In this document: positions 47,265-56,116 of the stretch, piece by piece
How positions within the stretch are numbered: position 1 is the stretch's first letter
Layout: each line of letters starts with the position of its first letter
Assembly: GCF_001654865.1 (NCBI RefSeq)
Contig: NZ_LXEO01000002.1
Location: forward strand, 163,514 to 227,513
DNA length: 64,000 bases
Source of the DNA: Buttiauxella noackiae ATCC 51607
GTDB lineage: Bacteria; Pseudomonadota; Gammaproteobacteria; Enterobacterales; Enterobacteriaceae
Direction: 5' to 3'
Position numbers and translations under genes: made by a program
Notes under the pieces: model-generated
What the model was told of the DNA's origin: nothing
The model's input: the letters and a program-made list of their open reading frames with translations, nothing else
Databases searched by the model: none

Positions 47265-48119
47265 TCAATACAGCAAAGAATAAAGCTGGCGGCGATATTT
47301 AGAAGCCAACGCATCGCCCGTTCCGAGCGCGGCAAGAATTTCCATCATCATTTTACGCACTTGCCCGTCTGCCGCACCCAGATCTTTTTTCAGATGGGTA
47401 AACAGCAGTTCCAGCGCTTCTTCATTACGCCCTACCTGATGCAGTTGCAGCGCCAGTTGGCTGGCTAACAGGGCATTTTGTGGATCTTGCTCAACTTGCT
47501 GTTGCAGCAACTGGATCTCTGGAGTATCAGCCGCTTGCTTGAGCAGATCGATCTGCGCCACCAGGCCCAAATAACGCGTATCCTGATCCTGCAACGGAAT
47601 AGTTTTCAGTACCGCTTCAGCATCTTCACTACGGTTCAGCGCAATTTGCACTTCCGCCAACAGCAGGCCGATTTCGCTAGCCTGGTTGGAAAGTTGCCAC
47701 GCGTCTTTCAGCAACGGCAGCGCTTCTGCGTGTTTACCTTCTTGCATCAGCATCATGGCTTCTTGCGCTTTCAGCTCTTCTTCACGCGGCAAAACCTTTT
47801 CCAGCAACGCGCGAATCGCTTCTTCTGGCTGTGGCCCCTGGAAACCGTCCACTGGCTGCCCGTTCTGGAACAGGTAAACGGTTGGAATGCTGCGTAAACC
47901 AAACTGTGACGCGACCATTTGCTCGGCATCACAATCCACTTTGGCAAGAATAAACTGGCCCTGATACTGCGCGGCGAGCTTATCCAGAACCGGTGTCAAC
48001 TGCTCACAATGTTGGCTACGTGCAGACCAGAAGTAGAACAGAATTGGCGTAGTAACGGACTGTTCCAGCGTCTGGTGTAGGTTCGCTTCGGTAATGTCGA
48101 TATTGTATTGGGCAGACAT
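47265..48119 (-). CDS. cnoX: Chaperedoxin CnoX (YbbN)
   Basis: 284 residues, the E. coli length. It combines a thioredoxin fold (about 1-110; [27 protein letters not shown]), with SxxC in place of CxxC, and TPR-like helical repeats to the C-terminus ([22 protein letters not shown]). CnoX protects substrates from oxidation and hands them to GroEL or DnaK after hypochlorite stress. The gene precedes ybbO and lies behind it on the minus strand, as in E. coli. Confidence 0.95.
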   Translation of the reverse strand: MSAQYNIDITEANLHQTLEQSVTTPILFYFWSARSQHCEQLTPVLDKLAAQYQGQFILAKVDCDAEQMVASQFGLRSIPTVYLFQNGQPVDGFQGPQPEEAIRALLEKVLPREEELKAQEAMMLMQEGKHAEALPLLKDAWQLSNQASEIGLLLAEVQIALNRSEDAEAVLKTIPLQDQDTRYLGLVAQIDLLKQAADTPEIQLLQQQVEQDPQNALLASQLALQLHQVGRNEEALELLFTHLKKDLGAADGQVRKMMMEILAALGTGDALASKYRRQLYSLLY

Positions 48120-48175
48120 AAATCAATTCCTTATAACGATTTGCCTTTACATGGGGGCAAGCAGAGGCGCTTCAA

Positions 48176-48946
48176 CTAACCACGTAAAATTTTATCCAGC
48201 ATGCGACCAGGCAACAGGCGGCGCAACCAGCTTAAAGCGTGTGCGACCAGCGTGACCGGATAGCGTAATTTCGGCTTCGGGCTTTCAAAAGCATGGCGCA
48301 CTTTTTCCACTACCGCTTCCGGGCCGAGCGTAAAGCGTGCGGCAATCCCCGGATTTTCTACCGGTTTATCTGCCTGCGTCTGGTTTACGTTTTGAGAAAA
48401 CTGCGTACGAATCGGGCCGGGTTCAATCAAACTGACTTTAATGCCGCTGTGATGCAGCTCCATGCGCAGCGCATCGGACCAGGCTTCCAGCGCGTATTTG
48501 CTGGCGGCGTAAGCCCCGCGCCCTGGCGTTGCAACCAGGCCCATCACCGAACTGGTCATTACAATGCGCCCTTCACGGTGCGGCAACATCGCGGGCAGCA
48601 GCAGCATGGTGAGCTGGTGGGTGCCAAACAAATTGGTCGAAAACTGTTGCTCAAGCTGTTCGCGGGACAGCGTTTGCAACGGCCCATACACGCCAAATCC
48701 GCCATTATTAAACAGCCCGTAAAGGCGATTATCCGTCAGCTCGATAACGTATGCCGCTGCGGTTTTCACGCTTTCCGGGGAGTCGAGATCGAGCAACACG
48801 CCGGTAAATCCGCTTTGATTCATACGTTCGACATCTTCAGGCTTGCGACACGCAGCCAGCACGCGATAACCCTGGCGCTTTAAATCCTCGGCGCAGGCGA
48901 GGCCAATTCCGCTGGAACAACCTGTAATTAAGACGGATTTTTGCAT
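48176..48946 (-). CDS. ybbO: Short-chain dehydrogenase YbbO
   Basis: 256 residues of classical SDR type. The NAD(P)-binding motif TGCSSGIG is at residues 7-14, NNGG at about 79-82, and the catalytic Ser and YxxxK (MTSSVMGLVATPGRGAYAASKYAL) at about 130-154. It matches YbbO, reported to be an NADP-dependent aldehyde/retinal-type reductase. It runs between tesA and cnoX on the minus strand. Confidence 0.93.
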   Translation of the reverse strand: MQKSVLITGCSSGIGLACAEDLKRQGYRVLAACRKPEDVERMNQSGFTGVLLDLDSPESVKTAAAYVIELTDNRLYGLFNNGGFGVYGPLQTLSREQLEQQFSTNLFGTHQLTMLLLPAMLPHREGRIVMTSSVMGLVATPGRGAYAASKYALEAWSDALRMELHHSGIKVSLIEPGPIRTQFSQNVNQTQADKPVENPGIAARFTLGPEAVVEKVRHAFESPKPKLRYPVTLVAHALSWLRRLLPGRMLDKILRG

Positions 48947-48987
48947 AACTTTACCCGAGAGGGACCCCGATTGTTCATGAGTCGTGG

Positions 48988-49617
48988 TTAACTATTATGG
49001 TTAACTAAAGGCGCCAGACGGGAAGACATCCAGTCGGCGATAAACGGTTGAGCATCACTGTTCGGATGTATACCGTCATCCTGCATCCATTGCGGTTTTA
49101 AATAGACCTCTTCCATAAAAAATGGCAGCAGAGGAATTGAAAACTCTTTGGCAAGTTGCGGATAAATAGCGCTAAACGCCTCATTATAACGACGCCCGTA
49201 GTTTGCGGGCAGACGTATTTGCATTAGCAGGGGTTCAGCGTTTGCCGCTTTCACATCGTTGATTATCTGGCGCAAACTTTTTTCGATAGCCTGCGGCTGA
49301 AAACCGCGCAGGCCGTCGTTGCCACCCAGTTCAATTAATACCCAGCGAGGCTGATGTTGTTTCAGCAGTGCCGGTAACCGCTCCAGCCCTTGTGGCGCGG
49401 TGTCGCCACTAATACTGGCGTTCACGACTTTCGTCTTTTGCTGGTGCCATTTTGCATCCAGCAACGCGGGCCAGGCCGCCGTTGCCGACATCCGGTAACC
49501 GGCGCTCAGGCTATCGCCCAAAATCAACAACGTGTCCGCAAAAGCGGCGCGACAGGTCAACAAAGCCAGAAACAGGAAGGGCAAATGCCAGCGGAAAACA
49601 TTGTTGAAGTTCATCAT
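48988..49617 (-). CDS. tesA: Acyl-CoA thioesterase I / lysophospholipase L1 TesA
   Basis: 209 residues from MMNFNNVFRWHLPFLFLALL; a longer frame to 49647 is not family-like. TesA is a periplasmic SGNH hydrolase with thioesterase, protease and lysophospholipase activity. A signal peptide ends at about AAFA. The nucleophile is in LLILGDSLSAGYRM, the Gly/Asn blocks in VNASISGDTA and VLIELGGNDGLRG, and the catalytic Asp-His in QDDGIHPNSDA. Its 5' end overlaps divergent ybbA by about 33 bases. Confidence 0.95.
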   Translation of the reverse strand: MMNFNNVFRWHLPFLFLALLTCRAAFADTLLILGDSLSAGYRMSATAAWPALLDAKWHQQKTKVVNASISGDTAPQGLERLPALLKQHQPRWVLIELGGNDGLRGFQPQAIEKSLRQIINDVKAANAEPLLMQIRLPANYGRRYNEAFSAIYPQLAKEFSIPLLPFFMEEVYLKPQWMQDDGIHPNSDAQPFIADWMSSRLAPLVNHNS

Positions 49618-50271
49618 CTTAGTAAGTCCGTAGGAACGGGGGAACACCAGCTCTCCATCCTTACCGGAGTTGAGCTGGTTGTCAAACCGGCGCAGACCAT
49701 CGCGCTAATCGGTGAATCAGGTTCAGGGAAGTCTACACTACTGGCGATTCTGGCCGGGCTTGATGATGGCAGCGAAGGGGAAGTTCACCTCTGCGGCCAG
49801 CCGTTGCACAGCATGGATGAAGAAGCGCGAGCGGCGCTGCGGGCGAAAAACGTCGGCTTTGTGTTCCAGTCATTCATGTTGGTTCCCACGCTCAACGCGC
49901 TGGAAAACGTCGAACTCCCGGCTTTGCTGCGGGGCGAAAACGACTCATCCAGCCGCGCGCAGGCCAAAGCATTGCTTGAACAGCTTGGTTTGGGGAAACG
50001 TCTGGATCACCTTCCGGCGCAGCTTTCGGGTGGCGAACAACAGCGCGTGGCGCTGGCTCGCGCATTTAACGGTCGCCCTGGCGTATTATTCGCCGATGAA
50101 CCCACCGGCAACCTCGACCGACAGACCGGCGATCGCATCGCCGATTTACTCTTCTCCTTAAATCGTGATTTTGCCACCACGCTCATCCTCGTTACGCACG
50201 ATGAACAACTCGCTGCCCGCTGCGACCGCCGCTTACGTCTGCGTGAAGGTCAATTGTGGGAGGAAGCATGA
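49585..50271 (+). CDS. ybbA: ABC transporter ATP-binding protein YbbA
   Basis: 228 residues from MPAENIVEVHHLSKSVGTGE, with AGGAAGG before the ATG. LolD/MacB-type ATPase: Walker A GESGSGKST, Q-loop VFQSFML, signature LSGGEQQRVALA, Walker B VLFADEPTGNLD, H-loop VTHDEQL. It pairs with the FtsX-like permease YbbP; the two genes overlap by four bases (ATGA). The pair's substrate is unproven; a role in extrusion of hydrophobic compounds or lipid handling has been suggested. Confidence 0.95.
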   Translation: MPAENIVEVHHLSKSVGTGEHQLSILTGVELVVKPAQTIALIGESGSGKSTLLAILAGLDDGSEGEVHLCGQPLHSMDEEARAALRAKNVGFVFQSFMLVPTLNALENVELPALLRGENDSSSRAQAKALLEQLGLGKRLDHLPAQLSGGEQQRVALARAFNGRPGVLFADEPTGNLDRQTGDRIADLLFSLNRDFATTLILVTHDEQLAARCDRRLRLREGQLWEEA

Positions 50272-52682
50272 TTGCCCGCTGGTTCTGGCGCGAATGGCGC
50301 TCGCCATCGTTACTGATTGTCTGGCTGGCGTTGAGCCTGGCGGTGGCATGCGTACTGGCGCTGGGCAATATCAGCGACCGCATGGAACAAGGGCTAAACC
50401 AGCAAAGCCGCGACTTTATGGCGGGTGACCGCGCATTGCGCAGTGCGCGAGAAGTGCCGCAAGAATGGCTGGATCAAGCGCAAAAAGAGGGCCTGAAAGT
50501 CGGTAAACAACTGACGTTCGCCACCATGACGTTTGCCGGAGACACGCCGCAGCTGGCATCGGTAAAAGCGGTCGATGGCGTTTACCCGATGTACGGCCAG
50601 CTCGACACGAATCCGCCGGGGTTAAAGCCTGAGCCGGGAAGCGTGCTGTTGGCCCCGCGTTTAATGGCGCTGCTCAATCTTAAAGTCGGCGACACGCTCG
50701 ATGTGGGCGACACCACATTGCTCATTGCAGGCGAAGTCGTTCAGGAGCCGGATTCTGGGTTTAACCCGTTCCAGATGGCCCCACGTTTAATGATGAACCT
50801 GGCGGATGTGGAAAAAACCGGTGCGGTCCAGCCGGGGAGCCGCATAACCTGGCGCTACAAATTTGGCGGCACGCCGCAGCAGCTCGAAAAATTCGAAAAC
50901 TACCTGCTACCCAAACTCAAGCCGGAACAAAAATGGTACGGCATGGAGCAAGACGACGGCGCGCTGGGGAAATCCCTTGAACGCTCACAACAATTCCTGC
51001 TGCTTTCCGCACTGCTGACGCTGCTTCTGGCGGTGGCGGCGGTCGCGGTGGCGATGAATCACTATTGCCGCAGCCGCTACGATTTAGTCGCTATCCTAAA
51101 AACGCTGGGGGCAGGGCGAGCCGCGCTGCGCAAGCTGATTATCGGCCAATGGTTGATGGTTCTGGCACTGGCGGCAATTACCGGCGGAGCCGCCGGTCTG
51201 GTATTTGAAGCGGTGCTGATGCGCCTGCTAAAACCGGTTCTGCCCGCAGCACTTCCACCCGCAAGCCTGTGGCCGTGGGTCTGGGCAGTTGGGTCGATGG
51301 TGGTGATTTCGCTGCTGGTGGGTTTACGACCTTATCGTTTATTACTGGCAACTCAACCGCTGCGCGTGTTGCGTCGTGACGCGGTGGCTAACGTCTGGCC
51401 GCTGAAAATCTACCTGCCGATTATCGCGATAGTGGTGGTGGCGTTGCTAGCTCTGCTGATGGGCGGAAGCACGCTGCTGTGGGCGGTGCTGGCAGGAGCG
51501 GTGGTGCTGGCGGTGCTGTGTGGGGTTGTCGGCTGGGGCGTGCTGAAGCTGCTGAAAAAGCTGACGCTGAAAAACCTCGCACTGCGCCTGGCGGTGAACC
51601 GGCTGTTGCGCCAGCCATGGGCAACGCTAAGCCAGCTTGCCGCGTTCTCGCTTTCCTTTATGTTACTGGCGTTATTGCTGGTGCTGCGCGGGGATCTTCT
51701 CGACCGCTGGCAACAACAACTCCCGCCAGAAAGCCCGAACTATTTCCTGCTGAACATCGCCACTGAACAGGTTCAGCCAGTGAAAGAGTTTTTGGCGGAA
51801 CACCAGATTATCCCGGAATCTTTCTACCCGATTGTGCGCGTGCGCATGACGGCGATAAACGGTAAATCCACCGAAGGCAATCCGGATGAAGCGCTCAACC
51901 GCGAACTAAACCTGACATGGCAAAGCCAGAAGCCAACGCATAACCCAATCCTTGCGGGCACCTGGCCGCCAAAAGCGGGCGAAGTGTCGATGGACGAAGG
52001 CGTGGCAAAACGCCTGAAGATAAAACTGGGCGATACCGTCACGTTTATGGGCGATACCCAGGATTTCTCGGCAAAAGTGTCCAGTATGCGTAAAGTCGAC
52101 TGGGAAAGCCTGCGCCCGAACTTCTATTTCATCTTCCCGCCGGGGGCGCTGGATAACCAGCCGCAAAGCTGGCTAACCAGTTTCCATCTGGAAGGTAAAA
52201 ACGGCGTACTCACGCAGCTTAACCGCGAATTCCCAACCGTGAGTTTGCTGGATATTGGCGCGATTTTGCGCCAGGTCAGCCAGGTGCTGGAGCAGGTAAG
52301 CCGGGCGCTGGAAGTGATGGTCGTGCTGGTTACCGCTTGTGGCGTTTTGCTGCTGCTGGCGCAGGTTCAGGTCGGTATGCGGCAACGGCATCAGGAACTG
52401 GTGGTGTACCGCACGCTGGGTGCCGGAAAACGCCTGCTGCGCACCACGCTGTGGTGTGAGTTTGCGGTGCTGGGCCTGGTTTCCGGGCTGGTCGCCGCGA
52501 TAGGTGCTGAAACGGCGCTTGGCCTGCTGCAAACCCGCGTGTTTGATTTCCCATGGGAACCAGACTGGCGCCTGTGGGTGATTCTGCCGATAAGCGGTGC
52601 GGTGCTGCTGTCGATTTGCGGCGGATGGTTAGGTGTGCGTTTGCTGAAAGGCAAAGCGCTATTCCGCCACTTTGTGGCCTGA
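50268..52682 (+). CDS. ybbP: FtsX-like ABC transporter permease YbbP
   Basis: 804 residues, the E. coli length, from MIARWFWREWRSPSLLIVWL. The start sits in the ybbA stop (ATGA), with GGAGGAAGC upstream. Two FtsX-type permease modules are present, with helices near residues 20, 240-340, 390-420 and 670-790, and large periplasmic domains between. Conserved segments are RYDLVAILKTLGAGRAALRK and RHQELVVYRTLGAGKRLLR. It forms a MacB-like type VII mechanotransmission transporter with YbbA. Confidence 0.95.
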   Translation: MIARWFWREWRSPSLLIVWLALSLAVACVLALGNISDRMEQGLNQQSRDFMAGDRALRSAREVPQEWLDQAQKEGLKVGKQLTFATMTFAGDTPQLASVKAVDGVYPMYGQLDTNPPGLKPEPGSVLLAPRLMALLNLKVGDTLDVGDTTLLIAGEVVQEPDSGFNPFQMAPRLMMNLADVEKTGAVQPGSRITWRYKFGGTPQQLEKFENYLLPKLKPEQKWYGMEQDDGALGKSLERSQQFLLLSALLTLLLAVAAVAVAMNHYCRSRYDLVAILKTLGAGRAALRKLIIGQWLMVLALAAITGGAAGLVFEAVLMRLLKPVLPAALPPASLWPWVWAVGSMVVISLLVGLRPYRLLLATQPLRVLRRDAVANVWPLKIYLPIIAIVVVALLALLMGGSTLLWAVLAGAVVLAVLCGVVGWGVLKLLKKLTLKNLALRLAVNRLLRQPWATLSQLAAFSLSFMLLALLLVLRGDLLDRWQQQLPPESPNYFLLNIATEQVQPVKEFLAEHQIIPESFYPIVRVRMTAINGKSTEGNPDEALNRELNLTWQSQKPTHNPILAGTWPPKAGEVSMDEGVAKRLKIKLGDTVTFMGDTQDFSAKVSSMRKVDWESLRPNFYFIFPPGALDNQPQSWLTSFHLEGKNGVLTQLNREFPTVSLLDIGAILRQVSQVLEQVSRALEVMVVLVTACGVLLLLAQVQVGMRQRHQELVVYRTLGAGKRLLRTTLWCEFAVLGLVSGLVAAIGAETALGLLQTRVFDFPWEPDWRLWVILPISGAVLLSICGGWLGVRLLKGKALFRHFVA

Positions 52683-53078
52683 TTCTTCATCGAACTGTGG
52701 CGGGAAGCGCGTGAGCTTTCCGCCCTGTTTACTGCAAATTCTGAAGTCCATCTAAGTTAGATTAGGGGATTGCAAACAGCTTTTTAATTTACAGGTAATA
52801 GGAAAGAAATTTTAATTCCCCAACCAACCTGAGAGTGAAGGGATATTAGCAACTTATTAAAAATTCTTAATAATTAAATGCATAATAAATTCGCGTGCAA
52901 TTAATTATTTTCAATAAGCAATAAATTTAGATTAATCATTATAGCTCCCTGTATAATGATGGAACATCACAACCTAAAAACTCAGTAAGACATGCCTTTC
53001 ACAAAAATAACACACGACGCATTAAATTAAGAAACATTATCACAATAAATTTTACATGAACTCTTGGTAAATAAGTTA
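52683..53078. other. AT-rich region between ybbP and the diguanylate cyclase
   Basis: The first 45 bases hold a stem-loop (GGCGGGAAGC and GCTTTCCGCC, 52699-52724) ending ybbP. The rest, to about 53078, is very AT-rich with no gene; composition changes sharply at about 52770. In E. coli K-12 this is where rhsD is inserted. It presumably contains the promoter of the cyclase gene. Confidence 0.55.
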
Positions 53079-54605
53079 ATGAAAGTTACAACAAATAAAG
53101 CAGTAACAACTTTAATGTTAATTATGCTTATACCTTTTTTACTTTTCGCTACCTGTACTTTTTTCTACATTAGAAACAATGTTGAAGAAAATTTCATTTC
53201 AACTATTACGCGCATTAATGAAAACACCGCTCAGGGGAGCGTGGAGCATCAGGTTTCTGAAATAAAGTCCATTGTTCAATTTCTGGCATCAAGTATTGAT
53301 GGCGATAATATAGATAAATATATTTCATTTAAGCATGATGAAATAAATACAATCATACCTTCGCTTGTTAATTCAACGGTGTTTTTTAAGGGCGCAATAA
53401 TTTCAGATTTAAATGGCAGGTTTCGTTCTTACCCAAACATGATTGAACAGAGCACTTACAATCCCATTGATAGGCCATGGTATCCAAAATATGGAATAAA
53501 AGATGAACTTTATTTTTCACTCCCATATATAAGTGTTGCCAAAGATGTGCACAATAGTGAAGCGAATAAATCCATCGCGGTTAGTATGAATATCTTTGAT
53601 AATGTAGGTGAGTTAAAAGGTAATGTGGCTTTAAAACTTGATCTTGTAAGAATGAGTGAAATATTGCAGCACAAAGTAATCCCTTACAATGGGGTGTTTG
53701 AAGTTGTGGCCAGGGATGGCAGCATAATTATGCACTCAGATCCAAGTGAAATATTTATTAACACTATTCCACTCTCCTGGATAAAAAAGGCAATAAGACC
53801 CTCTGGTTACTTTATTGATGAAAACACTAAAGAATATGTTTTTTATAGGCGTTACAATAATCCAGGCTGGATAGCATTCACTGTGATCAGCCAGGATGCA
53901 CACAATGAAATATTCAACGCTTCATTTTTATTGTTTTTCTCAGCCATTGCTACTTGCATAGTAATTTACCTGATTATAATGTTACTTTGCAGGATTTATT
54001 TTAAACAACTGCTTCATATGTTATTTATGAACATTCATGGGATTGACGTATCAAAAGAAAGTACAACTCTTGAAAGTCTTACAAACAGTATGCTTCAGAA
54101 AAATAAAGAAATTCAAATAGCAGAAAATATATCCCTTACAGACAGCCTTACCGGTCTCGGTACCCGGCGAAAGTTTGATAGAGACATTGAGGATATTATT
54201 GAAAATAATAATTCTTTTCATCTTGCTATGATAGATTTAGATAACTTTAAGAGCATTAATGATACGTATGGTCATCATACAGGAGATTTAGTATTAAAAT
54301 TTGTTAGTCAATCCGGCTTAGAATCTCTAGAGCATTTTGCTACGCTTTATAGGTTTGGTGGAGAAGAGATCGCAGTGATATTCCCTGGTGGTAGCTATGC
54401 TGAAATCTATTACCATTTGGATCAGTGGAGACTTAAGGTCAACAACCGTAAGTGGCGAGAAAAACAATTTTATACATCATTCAGTTGCGGTCTGGCGACA
54501 TGGCAAGCCGGAGAAACCCCACAACAAATTTTAGAAAAAGCAGATAAATTACTCTATGCCGCTAAACAAAAAGGGAAAAACTGCATTGTTGGGATTGAAG
54601 GATAA
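53079..54605 (+). CDS. Membrane diguanylate cyclase, Cache sensor plus GGDEF
   Basis: 508 residues from ATG; a TTG five codons upstream (53064) is possible, and no strong ribosome binding site is seen. Order: membrane helix (about 8-30), extracytoplasmic double-Cache-like sensor (about 35-275; NPIDRPWYPKYGIKDELYFS), second helix (about 285-310), coiled-coil linker, GGDEF domain (about 350-508; LTDSLTGLGTRRKFDRDI, MIDLDNFKSINDTYGHHTGD). The active-site loop reads GGEEI, so it should make cyclic di-GMP. No RxxD inhibitory site lies at the usual place. Codon use is much more AT-rich than the flanking genes, indicating transfer. Confidence 0.85.
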   Translation: MKVTTNKAVTTLMLIMLIPFLLFATCTFFYIRNNVEENFISTITRINENTAQGSVEHQVSEIKSIVQFLASSIDGDNIDKYISFKHDEINTIIPSLVNSTVFFKGAIISDLNGRFRSYPNMIEQSTYNPIDRPWYPKYGIKDELYFSLPYISVAKDVHNSEANKSIAVSMNIFDNVGELKGNVALKLDLVRMSEILQHKVIPYNGVFEVVARDGSIIMHSDPSEIFINTIPLSWIKKAIRPSGYFIDENTKEYVFYRRYNNPGWIAFTVISQDAHNEIFNASFLLFFSAIATCIVIYLIIMLLCRIYFKQLLHMLFMNIHGIDVSKESTTLESLTNSMLQKNKEIQIAENISLTDSLTGLGTRRKFDRDIEDIIENNNSFHLAMIDLDNFKSINDTYGHHTGDLVLKFVSQSGLESLEHFATLYRFGGEEIAVIFPGGSYAEIYYHLDQWRLKVNNRKWREKQFYTSFSCGLATWQAGETPQQILEKADKLLYAAKQKGKNCIVGIEG

Positions 54606-54630
54606 TGATGACCTAAATTAACAATGCATT

Positions 54631-54660
54631 GACTGCCTCTCTTTCTCCATAGAGGCAGTC
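54631..54660 (+). terminator. Stem-loop after the diguanylate cyclase
   Basis: GACTGCCTCT and AGAGGCAGTC form a perfect 10-bp stem with a 10-base loop, 25 bases after the stop codon. No T-run follows. Confidence 0.5.
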
Positions 54661-54686
54661 ACAAAGAAAATAATCATCTATCTGTT

Positions 54687-54872
54687 TTAAGCAAGATCGC
54701 CTTTTTGATTGAGCACACCATACTCCCTGCGCATTTTGAAGTGTTCCTGATAAAGTTTGATCACTCGCGGTATATGCCTGAAGACCAGAATATTTTCGCT
54801 ATTGGCCTTGTCATGCTGAAAATGAAAGCCAGGATACTCTCGTGAGCAAGCGTCGATATTGTCTGAAATCAA
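54687..54872 (-). pseudogene. Small fragment, possibly the C-terminus of a PLD-family nuclease
   Basis: A 61-residue frame that can start only with TTG and has no ribosome binding site. It contains HDKANSENILVFRHIP followed by RVIKLYQEHF, reminiscent of the stretch after the second HKD motif in phospholipase D-family nucleases (NxENxLV...). The HKD itself is absent. I read it as a degraded gene end between the cyclase and mnmH; the family call is tentative. Confidence 0.35.
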
Positions 54873-54895
54873 GCAGGCTATTCTGCCTGGCTATA

Positions 54896-55993
54896 TCAGG
54901 TATTGCTTCGCAGCCATTCCTCCACCTGCTGGTAATCGCCACGAAACACGATGTTGTCTGCTTTTTTGCTCAGCTGATAGCGATACATTGGGTCGTAATA
55001 CTCTTCAAGCAGCGGAGCAAGCCAGGCGAGGTGGCCTTCGACTGAACCGGTTTTACGCTGCAATTCTAGCGCGTTATCAAGATGCGCCGCGAACTGTGTA
55101 AAACGCTCCATCCCTAAACGGCGGCGAATGGCGAACAGGCCGTGGTGCAAATACTCGCCGTAATTTTGCCACGCCGTTTCTTCATCGCTGACCGACAAAA
55201 ACGCGGCGCTCATTTGCTCAAAATATTCGGTTTTTAGCCGCTCTAAGCGCTGATCGAACGGATCGTCAATCACCACAATCGGTGAGCGTAACATCTGTTC
55301 TCTGAAGCATTCCGGAATATGGCGCGAGCCAATCATGCGGCCTTCATCTTCCACAACCCACGTCATTTCCGCGCCGTCACTTTTTTTTAAAAGCGTTACG
55401 GCCAGATTATTTTCGAAGTTAGTTTGCGAGGGTTGTTCCACAATCGTGCGGCCAAATGACGAGCCGCGATGATGCGCCAGCCCTTCAAGATCGACGCCGG
55501 TTGGCAGCGAGCGAATCAGAATGGTTTTGCCGCCGCCGGTGTTGCCGCTGACGAGGATCATCGGCCAGCGCGAGCGGGATTCGATCACGTCCATCGCGTA
55601 ATGGCGCAGCGCTTTGTAACCACCTTCGACCAGTGGATAGTCAACGCCCGCGTCGCGTAGCCATTCCTGAACGAGGTGAGAGCGCATGCCGCCTCTGGCG
55701 CAGCACAGGTATCCTTCAGGATTCTGGCGACATTGCTCAAGCCACTTTTGCAAACGGGCTTCACGAACTTCGCCGTTCACCAGACTATGGCCTAATTCCA
55801 CTGCCGCTTCCTGCCCACGCTGTTTGTAGCAAGTACCCACTTGCGCGCGCTCATCATCAGACATCAGCGGCAAATTCAGCGCGGCAGGCATCGCCCCCTG
55901 GCTAAATTCCACCGGAGCACGCACGTCGATAAGCGGGATACCGGCGCGCAGCAGATGTTCATAATTTTGAGTATCAGGACGAGCGTTTTGCAT
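54896..55993 (-). CDS. mnmH: tRNA 2-selenouridine synthase MnmH (SelU/YbbB)
   Basis: 365 residues, matching YbbB/SelU. It converts 2-thiouridine-34 of certain tRNAs through a geranylated intermediate to 2-selenouridine, using selenophosphate. The rhodanese domain (about 10-130) carries catalytic Cys97 in EGYLCCARGGMRS. The second domain has a P-loop (SGNTGGGKT). It is monocistronic, between the accessory diguanylate cyclase and purEK. Confidence 0.95.
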   Translation of the reverse strand: MQNARPDTQNYEHLLRAGIPLIDVRAPVEFSQGAMPAALNLPLMSDDERAQVGTCYKQRGQEAAVELGHSLVNGEVREARLQKWLEQCRQNPEGYLCCARGGMRSHLVQEWLRDAGVDYPLVEGGYKALRHYAMDVIESRSRWPMILVSGNTGGGKTILIRSLPTGVDLEGLAHHRGSSFGRTIVEQPSQTNFENNLAVTLLKKSDGAEMTWVVEDEGRMIGSRHIPECFREQMLRSPIVVIDDPFDQRLERLKTEYFEQMSAAFLSVSDEETAWQNYGEYLHHGLFAIRRRLGMERFTQFAAHLDNALELQRKTGSVEGHLAWLAPLLEEYYDPMYRYQLSKKADNIVFRGDYQQVEEWLRSNT

Positions 55994-56082
55994 ACATAAA
56001 CCTTAGAGCGTGTGTGGCCGAAACGCCGTGGATTGTGCGCTTTGCAACGAAGAAAAGAAAGTTATGCGGGGAATGAGTGTAG

Positions 56083-56109
56083 GGCGGGCCCGCGTAAACG
56101 CGAGCCGCC
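56083..56109. repeat. REP-like palindrome between mnmH and purK
   Basis: GGCGG-CCCGCG-TAAA-CGCG-GCCGCC type interrupted palindrome preceded by TGTAGG. It lies directly past the purK stop codon and may end the purEK transcript. Confidence 0.6.
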
Positions 56110-56116
56110 ACTATGA

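Noticed and set aside
53064..53078. TTG start for the diguanylate cyclase five codons upstream
   Set aside because: A rare start codon without a Shine-Dalgarno sequence; the ATG at 53079 still gives a complete first membrane helix.
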